A stretch of 64,000 nucleotides of DNA from Bryobacterales bacterium (GTDB lineage: Bacteria > Acidobacteriota > Terriglobia > Bryobacterales > Bryobacteraceae): the NCBI GenBank assembly GCA_020851555.1, contig JADZCM010000014.1:123636-187635 (forward strand), read 5' to 3'. Position 1 is the first letter of the stretch; every line of letters starts with the position of its first letter. Below, piece by piece: positions 10,323-18,239 of this stretch. A program made the position numbers and the translations under genes. Below the pieces are notes generated by a model, which saw only the letters and a list, made by a program, of their open reading frames with translations, was not told the DNA's origin and searched no databases.

Positions 10323-11579
10323 ATGCTGGATAGAGTTTCACGCCGGACCTTCGTGGCCGGCTCGGCCGCCATCCTTTCTGCCAGGGCGGCAAACGAGGTG
10401 ATCAACGTCGGCTTCATCGGAGTCGGCTCGCGCGGTTACTACGGTCTGGAACGGCTGTTCGTCGGGGCCAAGGGCCTTGCCCGGGTCGTCGCCGTGTGCG
10501 ACACCTATGCCGGCTATCGCGATCGCGCCAAGAAGCGCGTCGAGGCCATGGGCGGCAACTCGCCTGAGACTTACATCGACTACAGGCAGATGCTGGCCGA
10601 CAAGTCCATCGACGCCGTCTTCATCATGACGCCGGAACATCTGCACTACCCCATGGCCATGGACGCCATCAAAGCCGGCAAGCACATCTACCTCGAGAAA
10701 CCGATCGGGCACACCATCGAGGAAGGCGCGGCCATCGTGAAGGCCTCCGAGGCCTCCGGCAAGGTCCTCCAGGTGGGCACGCAGAACCGCAGTAATCCCC
10801 ACTACCAGAAGGCCAAGGAGATGATCGAGCAGGGGATGATCGGCGAGTGCCACTATGTGCGCGCCTTCTGGTACCGCAATTTCCCGAGCGGCACCACGCC
10901 GGCTCCGTGGAGATACGCCATCCCCGCCGATGCCAGCGAGTCGAACACCGATTGGGCCAGGTTCCTGGGGCCCGCCCCCAAGCGCCCCTTCGACAAGAAC
11001 CGCTACTACCAGTGGCGCAATTACTGGGATTACTCGGGCGGCATTTCCACGGATCTGCTGGTACACCAGACCGACGCGGCCAACTTCGTCCTCGGCAAGA
11101 CCGTGCCCGTCTCGTGCATGTGTTCGGGCGGCATCTACGCCTGGGGCGCCCCGGACGACCGCGAAGCGCCCGACACCCTCAGCGCGATCTACGAGTACGC
11201 GGACAAGTTCCATCTCAATTACAGTTGCTTCTTCCAGAACGATCAATTCGGTTACGGCGAGCAGTTCATGGGGCACGAAGGGCTGATTGAGGTGCTGAAC
11301 CGGACGGAGTTGCACTTTTACCCGCAGCGCTCCATCGCCAAGGCCGTCCCGCGCGTGGCCACCCGCGAGGAAGTCCATGTGAAGGAGCCCATGGACAACC
11401 CCAGCGTCGAACGCCACGTGAAGAACTTCCTGGAAGCCATCAAGGGCAACGAGAAGGTGATCGCCCCGGCGCGGGTGGGTCAGATAGCCGCCATCCCCGG
11501 GCACATGGCGACGCTTTCTCTAAAGAACAACAAGAAAGTCTACTGGGACGCCAAGACTGAGAGGGTTCGGTACTCCTAG
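10323..11579 (+). CDS. Gfo/Idh/MocA-family oxidoreductase, Tat-type secretion signal
   Basis: A 418-residue NAD(P)-dependent oxidoreductase, probably acting on a sugar or inositol derivative. It begins with a twin-arginine signal (SRRTFVAG, then a hydrophobic AxA-type end), so export to the periplasm with bound cofactor is likely. The Rossmann motif is GFIGVGSRG; the family Lys lies in EKPIGHT. ATG 10323 is supported by GGGAG nine bases upstream; a TTG 42 bases earlier is less likely. Secreted copies of this family are abundant in Acidobacteria and Planctomycetes. The substrate cannot be read from sequence. An MFS carrier gene follows on the same strand. Confidence 0.9.
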   Translation: MLDRVSRRTFVAGSAAILSARAANEVINVGFIGVGSRGYYGLERLFVGAKGLARVVAVCDTYAGYRDRAKKRVEAMGGNSPETYIDYRQMLADKSIDAVFIMTPEHLHYPMAMDAIKAGKHIYLEKPIGHTIEEGAAIVKASEASGKVLQVGTQNRSNPHYQKAKEMIEQGMIGECHYVRAFWYRNFPSGTTPAPWRYAIPADASESNTDWARFLGPAPKRPFDKNRYYQWRNYWDYSGGISTDLLVHQTDAANFVLGKTVPVSCMCSGGIYAWGAPDDREAPDTLSAIYEYADKFHLNYSCFFQNDQFGYGEQFMGHEGLIEVLNRTELHFYPQRSIAKAVPRVATREEVHVKEPMDNPSVERHVKNFLEAIKGNEKVIAPARVGQIAAIPGHMATLSLKNNKKVYWDAKTERVRYS

Positions 11580-11727
11580 GTGGAGCGGGCCTGCTGGCCT
11601 GCCGCCTGACCGGGCAGGCCTGGCCGTCAGATGACCGTTGTGAGAGCCGGCGGTGTCCGGTTGCCGCGTGCGCGCGGCGGAGAACGGGCGGGTCCGGCCA
11701 GTTGCAGCAGAATACAGGAGCATTCTC

Positions 11728-12858
11728 ATGCTGATCTTCGCCGCGATTCTCGCGATATTCGTCTACGGCCTGATCGCCGCCATGCTCGGCACCATCCTGC
11801 CGGATCTCTCCAAGCGCTTCCAGTTGACGCCGAAACAGAACGGCAACATCGCGCTGGCCCAGGCCATCGGGCTGATCGTCGCCTCCGTGTCGGTCGGCCC
11901 GCTCATGGACAACGCCGGCCTGAAACCCGGATTGGTGCTGGGCCTGGCTCTGGTCATGCTGGCGCTGTACGCCCTTCCCCAGTCCAAGGGGTACGGTTCG
12001 GTCCTGGTGCTGCTGCTGGTGCTCGGCCTCGGCGGCGGGATCATCGTCACCGGCGCCAATTCGCTCGTGAGCGACATCAGCGAGGCCCGGCGCGCCGCCA
12101 CGCTGAACTTCCTGAACCTGTTCTTCGGACTGGGGGGCCTGGCCACTCCCTTCATCTCGGCCAACCTGCTCTCCCGCAATTCCGTGAAGCTCTGCTACCT
12201 TGTGGCGGGGTTGACGACCGTAACCCTGGTCGTACATCTGATCGCGCCCATCCCGCCTCCCACCGGAGAACGCAGCTTTCAATTCGCCCAGGCGGGTGAC
12301 CTGCTGAGCCAGCCGGTACTGTGGCTGCTGGCGCTGCTGCTGTTCCTGTATGTCGCCGCCGAGGTTGGCGTCTGGAATTGGCTGCCGCGTCACCTGATCG
12401 CGCAGGGCATCCCGGAAGGCCGCGCCCTCAACATCCTTTCGCTGGGCTTCGCTCTGGGCCTGCTGATCGGCCGGATGGCCGTGGCCCCCATTTTGATCAC
12501 GGTTCCGGCCTCCACTGTGACGCTGGTGGGGGCGCTCCTGATCGCGGTGACGACGTGGCTGGCCTTGCAGACCAGCAGCCCGAAGGTCGCCTGGATTGCG
12601 GTGTTCTGCGCGGGGCTGGCCATGGCCCCGGTCTTCCCGACGACCCTCGCCATGGTGGGCAACGCTTTCAAAGTGGCCACCTCCACCGCGATGGGGCTGG
12701 TGATCACCGCCGGGTGGGTCGGCCTCGCGGTCAGCAGCAGCATCATCGGCGGCATCGCGGGTGAGGATCCGAAGCGCCTGAAGAAGGCCCTGCTGATACT
12801 CCCGCTCTTCGCGGTGCTGATGGTCCTGGTGAACCTGATCGTACGGGTCTATCTGTAG
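11728..12858 (+). CDS. Major facilitator superfamily transporter
   Basis: A 376-residue inner-membrane carrier with about 11-12 hydrophobic segments (first at residues 2-22, starting LIFAAILAIFVYG). Segment pairs show the MFS glycine pattern, for example VLGLGGGIIVTGANSLVSD and LGFALGLLIGRM. ATG 11728 has CAGGAG seven bases upstream, so the in-frame region before it is excluded. It follows the secreted oxidoreductase by about 150 bases on the same strand, suggesting a sugar or polyol substrate, but this is only context. The length is slightly short of a classical 12-helix carrier. Confidence 0.85.
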   Translation: MLIFAAILAIFVYGLIAAMLGTILPDLSKRFQLTPKQNGNIALAQAIGLIVASVSVGPLMDNAGLKPGLVLGLALVMLALYALPQSKGYGSVLVLLLVLGLGGGIIVTGANSLVSDISEARRAATLNFLNLFFGLGGLATPFISANLLSRNSVKLCYLVAGLTTVTLVVHLIAPIPPPTGERSFQFAQAGDLLSQPVLWLLALLLFLYVAAEVGVWNWLPRHLIAQGIPEGRALNILSLGFALGLLIGRMAVAPILITVPASTVTLVGALLIAVTTWLALQTSSPKVAWIAVFCAGLAMAPVFPTTLAMVGNAFKVATSTAMGLVITAGWVGLAVSSSIIGGIAGEDPKRLKKALLILPLFAVLMVLVNLIVRVYL

Positions 12859-12867
12859 CGGAGGATG

Positions 12868-12885
12868 GCCGGGCAGGCGCCCGGC
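12868..12885. terminator. Hairpin between convergent MFS and guaD genes
   Basis: GCCGGGC and GCCCGGC form a 7-bp stem around a 4-base loop ten bases after the transporter stop. There is no T-tract, so it is a weak or Rho-assisted terminator at best. Its position between convergent genes supports the call. Confidence 0.35.
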
Positions 12886-12910
12886 GCTGAAAACCGGCAG
12901 CCGGCCGCGC

Positions 12911-13387
12911 TCAGTACTCCACCCGGTCCGGTCTCCGCTTCCACTCCCGGAAGGCGGCGAGGGCCTCGCCGCGCAGAAGTTGTTGGATCGGGATGGCGCG
13001 CGACCCGGCCGGCAGCGCCAGTTCATCGTAGATGCGCGCGTCGCCAAAACCCGCGCGGGCGGCGTCCGCTCGGCTTCCGGCAAAGAATACCCGGTCGAGC
13101 CGCGCCCAATAGATCGCGCCCAGGCACATGGGACACGGCTCGCAACTGGCGTAAATCTCGCAGCCGGTGAGATGAACCCGTCCGAGCGCCCGGCAAGCCT
13201 CGCGCACCGCGATCATCTCGGCGTGCGCCGTGGGGTCCAGGGTGGAGGTCACCCGGTTCACGCCTTCGGCGATGATCCGGCCCTCCCTGGCGACAACCGC
13301 CCCGAACGGGCCGCCCTTGCCGGAGCGCACGTTGGCCACGGACAGCTCGATCGCCCGCCGCATCAGCGCGCTGCGCGCAGAGCGCAT
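12911..13387 (-). CDS. guaD: Guanine deaminase-like cytidine/deoxycytidylate-fold deaminase
   Basis: A 158-residue zinc deaminase. The zinc site is formed by TAHAEM (His, with Glu as proton shuttle) and PCPMC (two Cys). The sequence CEPCPMCLGAIYWAR and the C-terminal extension resemble Bacillus GuaD (guanine to xanthine) more than the tRNA-adenosine deaminase TadA, so GuaD is the preferred call. ATG 13387 gives the family length; a TTG 18 bases earlier is possible. The start lies 7 bases after the stop of the RsbRD-N-like gene, implying cotranscription. Exact substrate is moderately certain. Confidence 0.85.
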   Translation of the reverse strand: MRSARSALMRRAIELSVANVRSGKGGPFGAVVAREGRIIAEGVNRVTSTLDPTAHAEMIAVREACRALGRVHLTGCEIYASCEPCPMCLGAIYWARLDRVFFAGSRADAARAGFGDARIYDELALPAGSRAIPIQQLLRGEALAAFREWKRRPDRVEY

Positions 13388-13394
13388 GGCGCCT

Positions 13395-13847
13395 TCAGCC
13401 CGCAACCGATCCCGCCTCGTGCAGCGCCGCTTCGTACCCGTGGACCACGTGGTACACCGCAGCGTCGAAGAACAGCCCTACCAGGTGCTCCAGTTCCTCC
13501 TGTGCGTACAGTTGAACGTGACTCTGCGCCAATCCCTGTTCCCGCGCGAAATTCACGATGCTCTCCCTCAGAATTTGCAGGGATCGCACCACTTCATGCA
13601 GGGGTATGGCCTCCTCGTAGCGGTGCCGCCCGAGCAATTCGTAGCGGTGGGCCGTCTCTCCCTCCCGGCCCGCAACCAGCCACCGTCCCAGGTTCTTGAG
13701 AACCTCCCGGGTCCGGTCGGCCAACTCCGAGGGCGGGAGTCCCGCCACGTGAACCAGATCGGGATCCTGCCGCAGACGCGTCATGACCCTTGCCGTGATC
13801 CGCTCGTAGTTGTCTTCGATCATCTGAACCAGTGTGCGTGAAACCAT
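13395..13847 (-). CDS. RsbRD N-terminal-like regulatory domain protein
   Basis: A 150-residue all-helical protein matching the N-terminal, globin-like domain of RsbR-type stressosome and related sensor proteins (PF14361 pattern). The cues are LPPSELADRTREVLKNLGRWL, the RYEELG-like motif region HRYEEAIPLHEVVRSLQILRE, and a tail predicted to be helical. It stands alone without a kinase or STAS domain, so it probably acts as a small sensory partner. The ATG at 13847 follows GGAGGGGAG, which excludes a longer upstream frame. Followed by guaD. Confidence 0.65.
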   Translation of the reverse strand: MVSRTLVQMIEDNYERITARVMTRLRQDPDLVHVAGLPPSELADRTREVLKNLGRWLVAGREGETAHRYELLGRHRYEEAIPLHEVVRSLQILRESIVNFAREQGLAQSHVQLYAQEELEHLVGLFFDAAVYHVVHGYEAALHEAGSVAG

Positions 13848-14094
13848 TGCTCCCCTCCGCCGGCCATGCCTTGAGGCCGCCGGTTCGTTCCCAATTCGTA
13901 AGTACTCCCAACCGGCAGGAAAGTCAAGCCCATGCACGTCAGTGGATTCCCCGCCCGCCCCGCAACACACTGAACCCTGGGTGGAAAAGAAATGGCCGCA
14001 GCCCTCACCCCACAGGAGGGTCTCGGTGCCGGCGGGTTTCAGCTTCGTGCTAAAACCGGCGGCCGCTGCAACGGAGAAATGGCCGCCGTCCTCG

Positions 14095-14394
14095 CTACTG
14101 CTGGGCGGCGCGCACGAGCGCCTCTGCCCGGTACCAGTGTTGTTCGGCTTGCCCTTCGGGACGGCCCGCCTGCTCCCAGAGGCGATGCGCCAGGCGGCGA
14201 ACGTCATCCTGGCCGTGTCCCACGGCTTCCCGTGAGGCCAAGAATCCCGCCAGTCTCTCTCGGCAGGCGTGATAGGCCTCGCACGCCCGTTCCAGGCGCA
14301 ATGCATCGCCCGTCCCGCGGTTCACGGAAGCTTGGGCCGAACACAGTTCGGCGAAGGCTCTGTCGTAGTCGGCTCTCAGTTGTGCGTATTCCAT
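14095..14394 (-). CDS. DUF2934-containing small protein
   Basis: A 99-residue cytoplasmic protein. The C-terminal half, from DVRRLAHRLWEQAGRPEGQA to HWYRAEALV, matches the DUF2934 motif (helix-LWE-GRPEG-HW-RAE). The N-terminal half is predicted helical (YAQLRADYDRAFAELCSA). DUF2934 function is unknown; such proteins are common in Acidobacteria and Proteobacteria. An ATG at 14418 in the same frame is an alternative start; neither has a clear ribosome site. Confidence 0.7.
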   Translation of the reverse strand: MEYAQLRADYDRAFAELCSAQASVNRGTGDALRLERACEAYHACRERLAGFLASREAVGHGQDDVRRLAHRLWEQAGRPEGQAEQHWYRAEALVRAAQQ

Positions 14395-14522
14395 GTCCAC
14401 CCACCAACCAGGGGCCATCTACATCTAAAGACGCAGGCGGCGCGGAAACGTTCCGTGGCACGGGCGCCGCGCACGCCCCGCTATATGATTAGATGCAGCG
14501 GAGGCCGCCAGCGCCGCTGTTT

Positions 14523-15671
14523 CTAGGACGGGCCGCGGAAAGAAACACGCACTTTGGCAACCGGCGTGCCGGCCACCTTGACCCTGCTCAGGTCGCGCGT
14601 CCCGACGGATGCCTCCTCCGCCAGGCGGAGCGTGCTGTCGCAGGTCTCAAACGGAGGCCGGCCGCGGTCCGCCATCGGGTCAAAGCCCATAATGGCGGCG
14701 CCCACGGCGTCGGTGGCCACGGGGTCGAAGCCGGCGATGAGAACTCCGGGTTTCACCAGACGTATCCGGCTCTGGGACTCGGGCGGCGGCGCCGGTCCCT
14801 CGCCTCCCGCCTGGCTCTCGACGCCGTCGATGATCGCCAGGTGAACGGGTCTGGCCTTAAGCAGGTCTACCGTGATGCGCGGCAGCCGGTACCCGGGCTC
14901 GCGCGGCGAGTTCGGGTCCTTCTCCGCCGGCGAAGTATGAGGCGGCTGCCGCTGACCGGTCGCCAGGATGGCGTTGCGGGAACCGTAGGGATCATCCGAC
15001 GGCGCCTCATAGCCGGCTGCGTCGCCGTAAATCGTGACCGGCGTGATGCCGAGCATGTTCTCCATGGACAGAGACAAACCGGTGGTTCTGTTCTCCAGCA
15101 GCTTGGCCATCGAAACCATGACGTCGCAGTCGGCGTAGGAGTGGTTCACGTCGAAGCCGGGATAGATCAGTCCTCCGCCGGGCACTTCCAGCCGGCTGTA
15201 GTCGTGGCCGCTCCCCGCTCCACTGGTGTTCTCCATCTCCACGGAGGGCGCGGCTTTCAGAATCGCGTCCGGATCCCATCCCCCGATGAGGAAGTTCTCC
15301 TCCAGCGGGTGTGCATCCTCGGTCGAGCTCTCCAGAATGCGTATGCGCCGCGCGCCCGCCTTGCCGAACAACTGCACCGCCGCCGCTATCACATCGGGAT
15401 GCGTCCAGCGGGTGAACCACGCCGGCCGGAAGCCGGTACGTTCGCGCAGCGGGTTCGACATGTTGATCTTGATGGCGACCACCTTGCCCTTGACCAGCCT
15501 GTCGATGCCCCCGAGTTGATCGAACATCGTGCCCAACACGGCGGACACGCCCGGGCCATAGGAGGCGCAGCGCGCAACCGCGACGGTGGCGCCTGCGGCC
15601 CCGGAGAGCCTGTGCGCGAGGCCCCCCGCGGCGGTGGCGGCAGTCAGCCATTCCCGGCGGTTCCAGGTCAT
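14523..15671 (-). CDS. DUF362 domain protein with Tat signal
   Basis: A 382-residue exported protein. It starts with a twin-arginine-like signal (WNRREWLTAA) followed by an Ala-rich hydrophobic stretch. The body has DUF362 hallmarks: GKVVAIKINMS, HPDVIAAAV, a metal-lined ADCDVMVSMAKLL segment and the C-terminal GFDPVATDAVGAAIMGFDP. The biochemical role of the family is unknown; members are often linked with iron-sulfur proteins, but no CX2C cluster motif is present here. The ATG is one base after the stop of the preceding gene, so it is the third gene of the 18030-14523 operon. Confidence 0.85.
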   Translation of the reverse strand: MTWNRREWLTAATAAGGLAHRLSGAAGATVAVARCASYGPGVSAVLGTMFDQLGGIDRLVKGKVVAIKINMSNPLRERTGFRPAWFTRWTHPDVIAAAVQLFGKAGARRIRILESSTEDAHPLEENFLIGGWDPDAILKAAPSVEMENTSGAGSGHDYSRLEVPGGGLIYPGFDVNHSYADCDVMVSMAKLLENRTTGLSLSMENMLGITPVTIYGDAAGYEAPSDDPYGSRNAILATGQRQPPHTSPAEKDPNSPREPGYRLPRITVDLLKARPVHLAIIDGVESQAGGEGPAPPPESQSRIRLVKPGVLIAGFDPVATDAVGAAIMGFDPMADRGRPPFETCDSTLRLAEEASVGTRDLSRVKVAGTPVAKVRVSFRGPS

Positions 15672-15672
15672 G

Positions 15673-16866
15673 TCATGCCTCCAATTCCACCGCGGCATAG
15701 TCGGAGAACTCGCCGACATTGAACTCCACCCCAAGTTGCCCCTTGACGGGCTGCAACACAGTCCGCGATTCCAGAGTGGTCACCCTGGCTGACCGGTAGG
15801 GCCGGTCGAATCCCAGCGTGACCGGCTGCGTCGGCCCCGCTCCGTATTGGACCAGATGGACCACGGCCCGGTCGCCCTTGGGGCTCGACAGGTAGTAGGT
15901 CCCCACGTCGCCCCCGTTCCACACCCGGACCACGTCCAGCCTGTGGCCCACGAGCAGGTGCACCTGCCTCACCATCAAATAGGGATCGTACCAGGCGTCC
16001 GGCGGGACGGCGATTTGCCCCTTCCCCAGACGGTGGAACTGGTACTGCATCCGCGTGGCGTCGGGAGCCGTTTTCACTATTCCGCGCGGCGAGATCAGCA
16101 GCCCGCCGGCTTCGACGAAGGCCAGCAGCCGCTTCAGGACTTCCCCTTCGGGCGGACCCGGTTCTATATAGACGATCGCCTTCTGCCTTTCGAAAGAGAC
16201 CGCCGGAACATCCTTGGCGAGCACCGTGCGGAACGCCAGTTGGCGCCGCGGCGCCATGTTCAGGAACTCATAGCTCAGCAGTTCGGTCTCCCCCGCGAAA
16301 GAGGACACCACGGCCAGTGCGGCCACGGGCTCCCACTTGGCCCACTCCTGGTTGCGCTGGAAGAACTCCAGGGCCGTGACCATGCGCTTCCAACTCCGGA
16401 GTGCGTCTTCGGTATGCGCTTCCAGGCCATCCAGGAACGGCTGCCCCAGAGTGATCACCCACTGCGCTCCATGAGCTGCCGCTTCAGCGACGGAACGCGC
16501 GTAGGAGGAAAGCGGAATGACGTGCTTGTCCGTGGGGGGCGTATACGTCAGCCACACCGGCTTTCCCGCGTCCCGCGTCTGCGCGAGGCGGATATGGCCG
16601 ACGTTGGAATCCACCCAGGGCGCGCCCGTGGGCCCGGCCTCCGCCACGTCTCTTTCCGGGGGCAGCACGCGCGGCCACACGCCCGCGGTGGTAGCGATGC
16701 CCTCCGGCGGAGCGTCCTTCTCAAGCTTGACGAACTTCAGGGCGCCGGTCGGGAATGGCGGCGGGACTTCTCCCACCAGGCAGTTGATGGGGGTGCCCTG
16801 AAGCCAGGCGAGTTTCGCCGGGTCGGTCCACTCTTTGGGCCACCGGAACGGAATCAGTTCTGGCAT
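15673..16866 (-). CDS. Unknown 397-residue protein, glycosidase-like architecture
   Basis: I do not recognise a named family. The N-terminal half has alternating strands and helices (GHIRLAQ, WVITLGQPFLDGL) as in a TIM barrel. The middle resembles a glutamine-amidotransferase-like domain (KAIVYIEPGPPEGEVLKRLLAFVEAGGLLISP), and the end is beta-rich. This order is like that of beta-galactosidase-type enzymes, an inference from pattern only. There is no signal peptide. It lies 18 bases after the aldo/keto reductase and 1 base before DUF362, clearly one operon. The ATG at 16866 lacks a strong ribosome site, consistent with coupling. Confidence 0.7.
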   Translation of the reverse strand: MPELIPFRWPKEWTDPAKLAWLQGTPINCLVGEVPPPFPTGALKFVKLEKDAPPEGIATTAGVWPRVLPPERDVAEAGPTGAPWVDSNVGHIRLAQTRDAGKPVWLTYTPPTDKHVIPLSSYARSVAEAAAHGAQWVITLGQPFLDGLEAHTEDALRSWKRMVTALEFFQRNQEWAKWEPVAALAVVSSFAGETELLSYEFLNMAPRRQLAFRTVLAKDVPAVSFERQKAIVYIEPGPPEGEVLKRLLAFVEAGGLLISPRGIVKTAPDATRMQYQFHRLGKGQIAVPPDAWYDPYLMVRQVHLLVGHRLDVVRVWNGGDVGTYYLSSPKGDRAVVHLVQYGAGPTQPVTLGFDRPYRSARVTTLESRTVLQPVKGQLGVEFNVGEFSDYAAVELEA

Positions 16867-16884
16867 GGTGTACGGCCTGCGGCG

Positions 16885-18030
16885 CTAGGCCTTCTTCTCC
16901 AACCCCAGCGGCACGTCTTGCCGGGCCTCGTCGAAGTTGAGCATCCCGGCCACCACGCCGCTAAGGTTCGGATTCTGCAAGGCCCACCAGAAGCCCTTCT
17001 GGTGAGCGGTCAGGTGGTCGCCAGGCACCAGTTCGTTGATGGCCTTCACCCGCGCCGGGTTGGTCTGGCGGCGGTTCATGGGGTTGAGAATGACCCGGCT
17101 GGCCTTCATGGCCATCACTCCGAATTCCGCCTTTTTCGCTTTCTCCAGAACCGGGCCGACCCAGCGGTGATTCAGGAAGTGGTAGGCGATCAAACCCATG
17201 GAATAGGTTCCGGTCTCGATGGCCGCCTCCAGGCAGCCGGCGGGATCGGTGTGCGCCGAGAATCCCAGGAACCTCGCCTTGCCCTGCTTCCGTATCTCCT
17301 CGAACGCCTCCAGGACCTCGGGTGTATTCCTGATCTCATAGGGCGTCTCCACCCCGCGCATCAGAAGGCAGTCCACATGGTCCGTGCCGAGAGCTTTCAG
17401 GCTCCCCTCCAGGCTCGTGAACATGAACTGCTTGATTTCCTTCTGGCTGTCGAACTTGTCGCGGTACTTCTCGCGCAGCGCATTGGCGATCATGGCATTG
17501 CGCAGGCCGCCCGCCTGACCCATGAAATACGGCCCCAGGTAGTCGGGGTTCTCCAGTCCCCGGCGTTCGACCTCCTCGGCCACCATGTTCCGGATCTCGG
17601 TCTGTTCGGCGTCGGACAGGCTCTTGAACATCGCCTGATAGACCCGCGTGCGGTTGGGGAAGACGTTGATCTTGGTGTTCTGGAAAACCTTGTCGCGGCC
17701 TCGCGCCTTGAGCACCAGGCCGTAACCCGGCTCGCTGCGATTGGCGTTGTAGTGTGGGGCGGTATCGAAGTAGTTCACGCCCATGTCCATCGCCCACAGC
17801 ACGTAGTCGATGTTGTCCGGAGCGATGTCGTCTCCGCCGGTCCCGATGGCCGAGACCATGCAACCGGTCCTGCCCAGGCGGCGATACATCATCCCGGACT
17901 GTCTGTTTCTCCACTCCGCATCGGCGGCAACGGCGGGCATGCCGCCCGGAACCGCTGCGGTGACGGCCGCGGCGGCTGACATGGCCAGGAAACCGCGGCG
18001 GGGTACCTTCTGAGAATTACCGGCGTCCAT
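16885..18030 (-). CDS. Aldo/keto reductase with Tat signal
   Basis: A 381-residue aldo/keto reductase. The signal VPRRGFLAMSAAAAVTAAV indicates Tat export. The catalytic Asp/Tyr region is MDMGVNYFDTAPHYN, followed by a Lys in QNTKINVFP and HVDCLLMRG in place of the usual D-lying strand. The family's C-terminal nucleotide-binding segment is around NPNLSGVVAGM. The inserted stretch between residues 115 and 175 is longer than in typical enzymes. The start at 18030 follows GGAGATAGAT. It opens the three-gene operon with the glycosidase-like and DUF362 genes. The substrate is unknown; secreted sugar oxidation is a guess. Confidence 0.88.
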   Translation of the reverse strand: MDAGNSQKVPRRGFLAMSAAAAVTAAVPGGMPAVAADAEWRNRQSGMMYRRLGRTGCMVSAIGTGGDDIAPDNIDYVLWAMDMGVNYFDTAPHYNANRSEPGYGLVLKARGRDKVFQNTKINVFPNRTRVYQAMFKSLSDAEQTEIRNMVAEEVERRGLENPDYLGPYFMGQAGGLRNAMIANALREKYRDKFDSQKEIKQFMFTSLEGSLKALGTDHVDCLLMRGVETPYEIRNTPEVLEAFEEIRKQGKARFLGFSAHTDPAGCLEAAIETGTYSMGLIAYHFLNHRWVGPVLEKAKKAEFGVMAMKASRVILNPMNRRQTNPARVKAINELVPGDHLTAHQKGFWWALQNPNLSGVVAGMLNFDEARQDVPLGLEKKA

Positions 18031-18239
18031 ATCTATCTCCCAACGACGAACACGGATCTATGAATGATTATGGGGTCCCTTCGCCGACGTCCGTACCACC
18101 AGACCCCTATTTCGCAGTATACCTGCTTCTCTCCGAAACCGGGACAGACGCAAGGAATTGAGGACCCCGCACGTGAACTCCACCCCCAGGCTGTTGCGCC
18201 TGAACCTCGCCCGAAAGGGGTAAAGTGGAGCCGGGTCCC

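Noticed and set aside
11440-13083. A 547-codon open frame on the minus strand
   Set aside because: Antisense to the MFS transporter; low-complexity Gln/His/Arg composition and no ribosome site.
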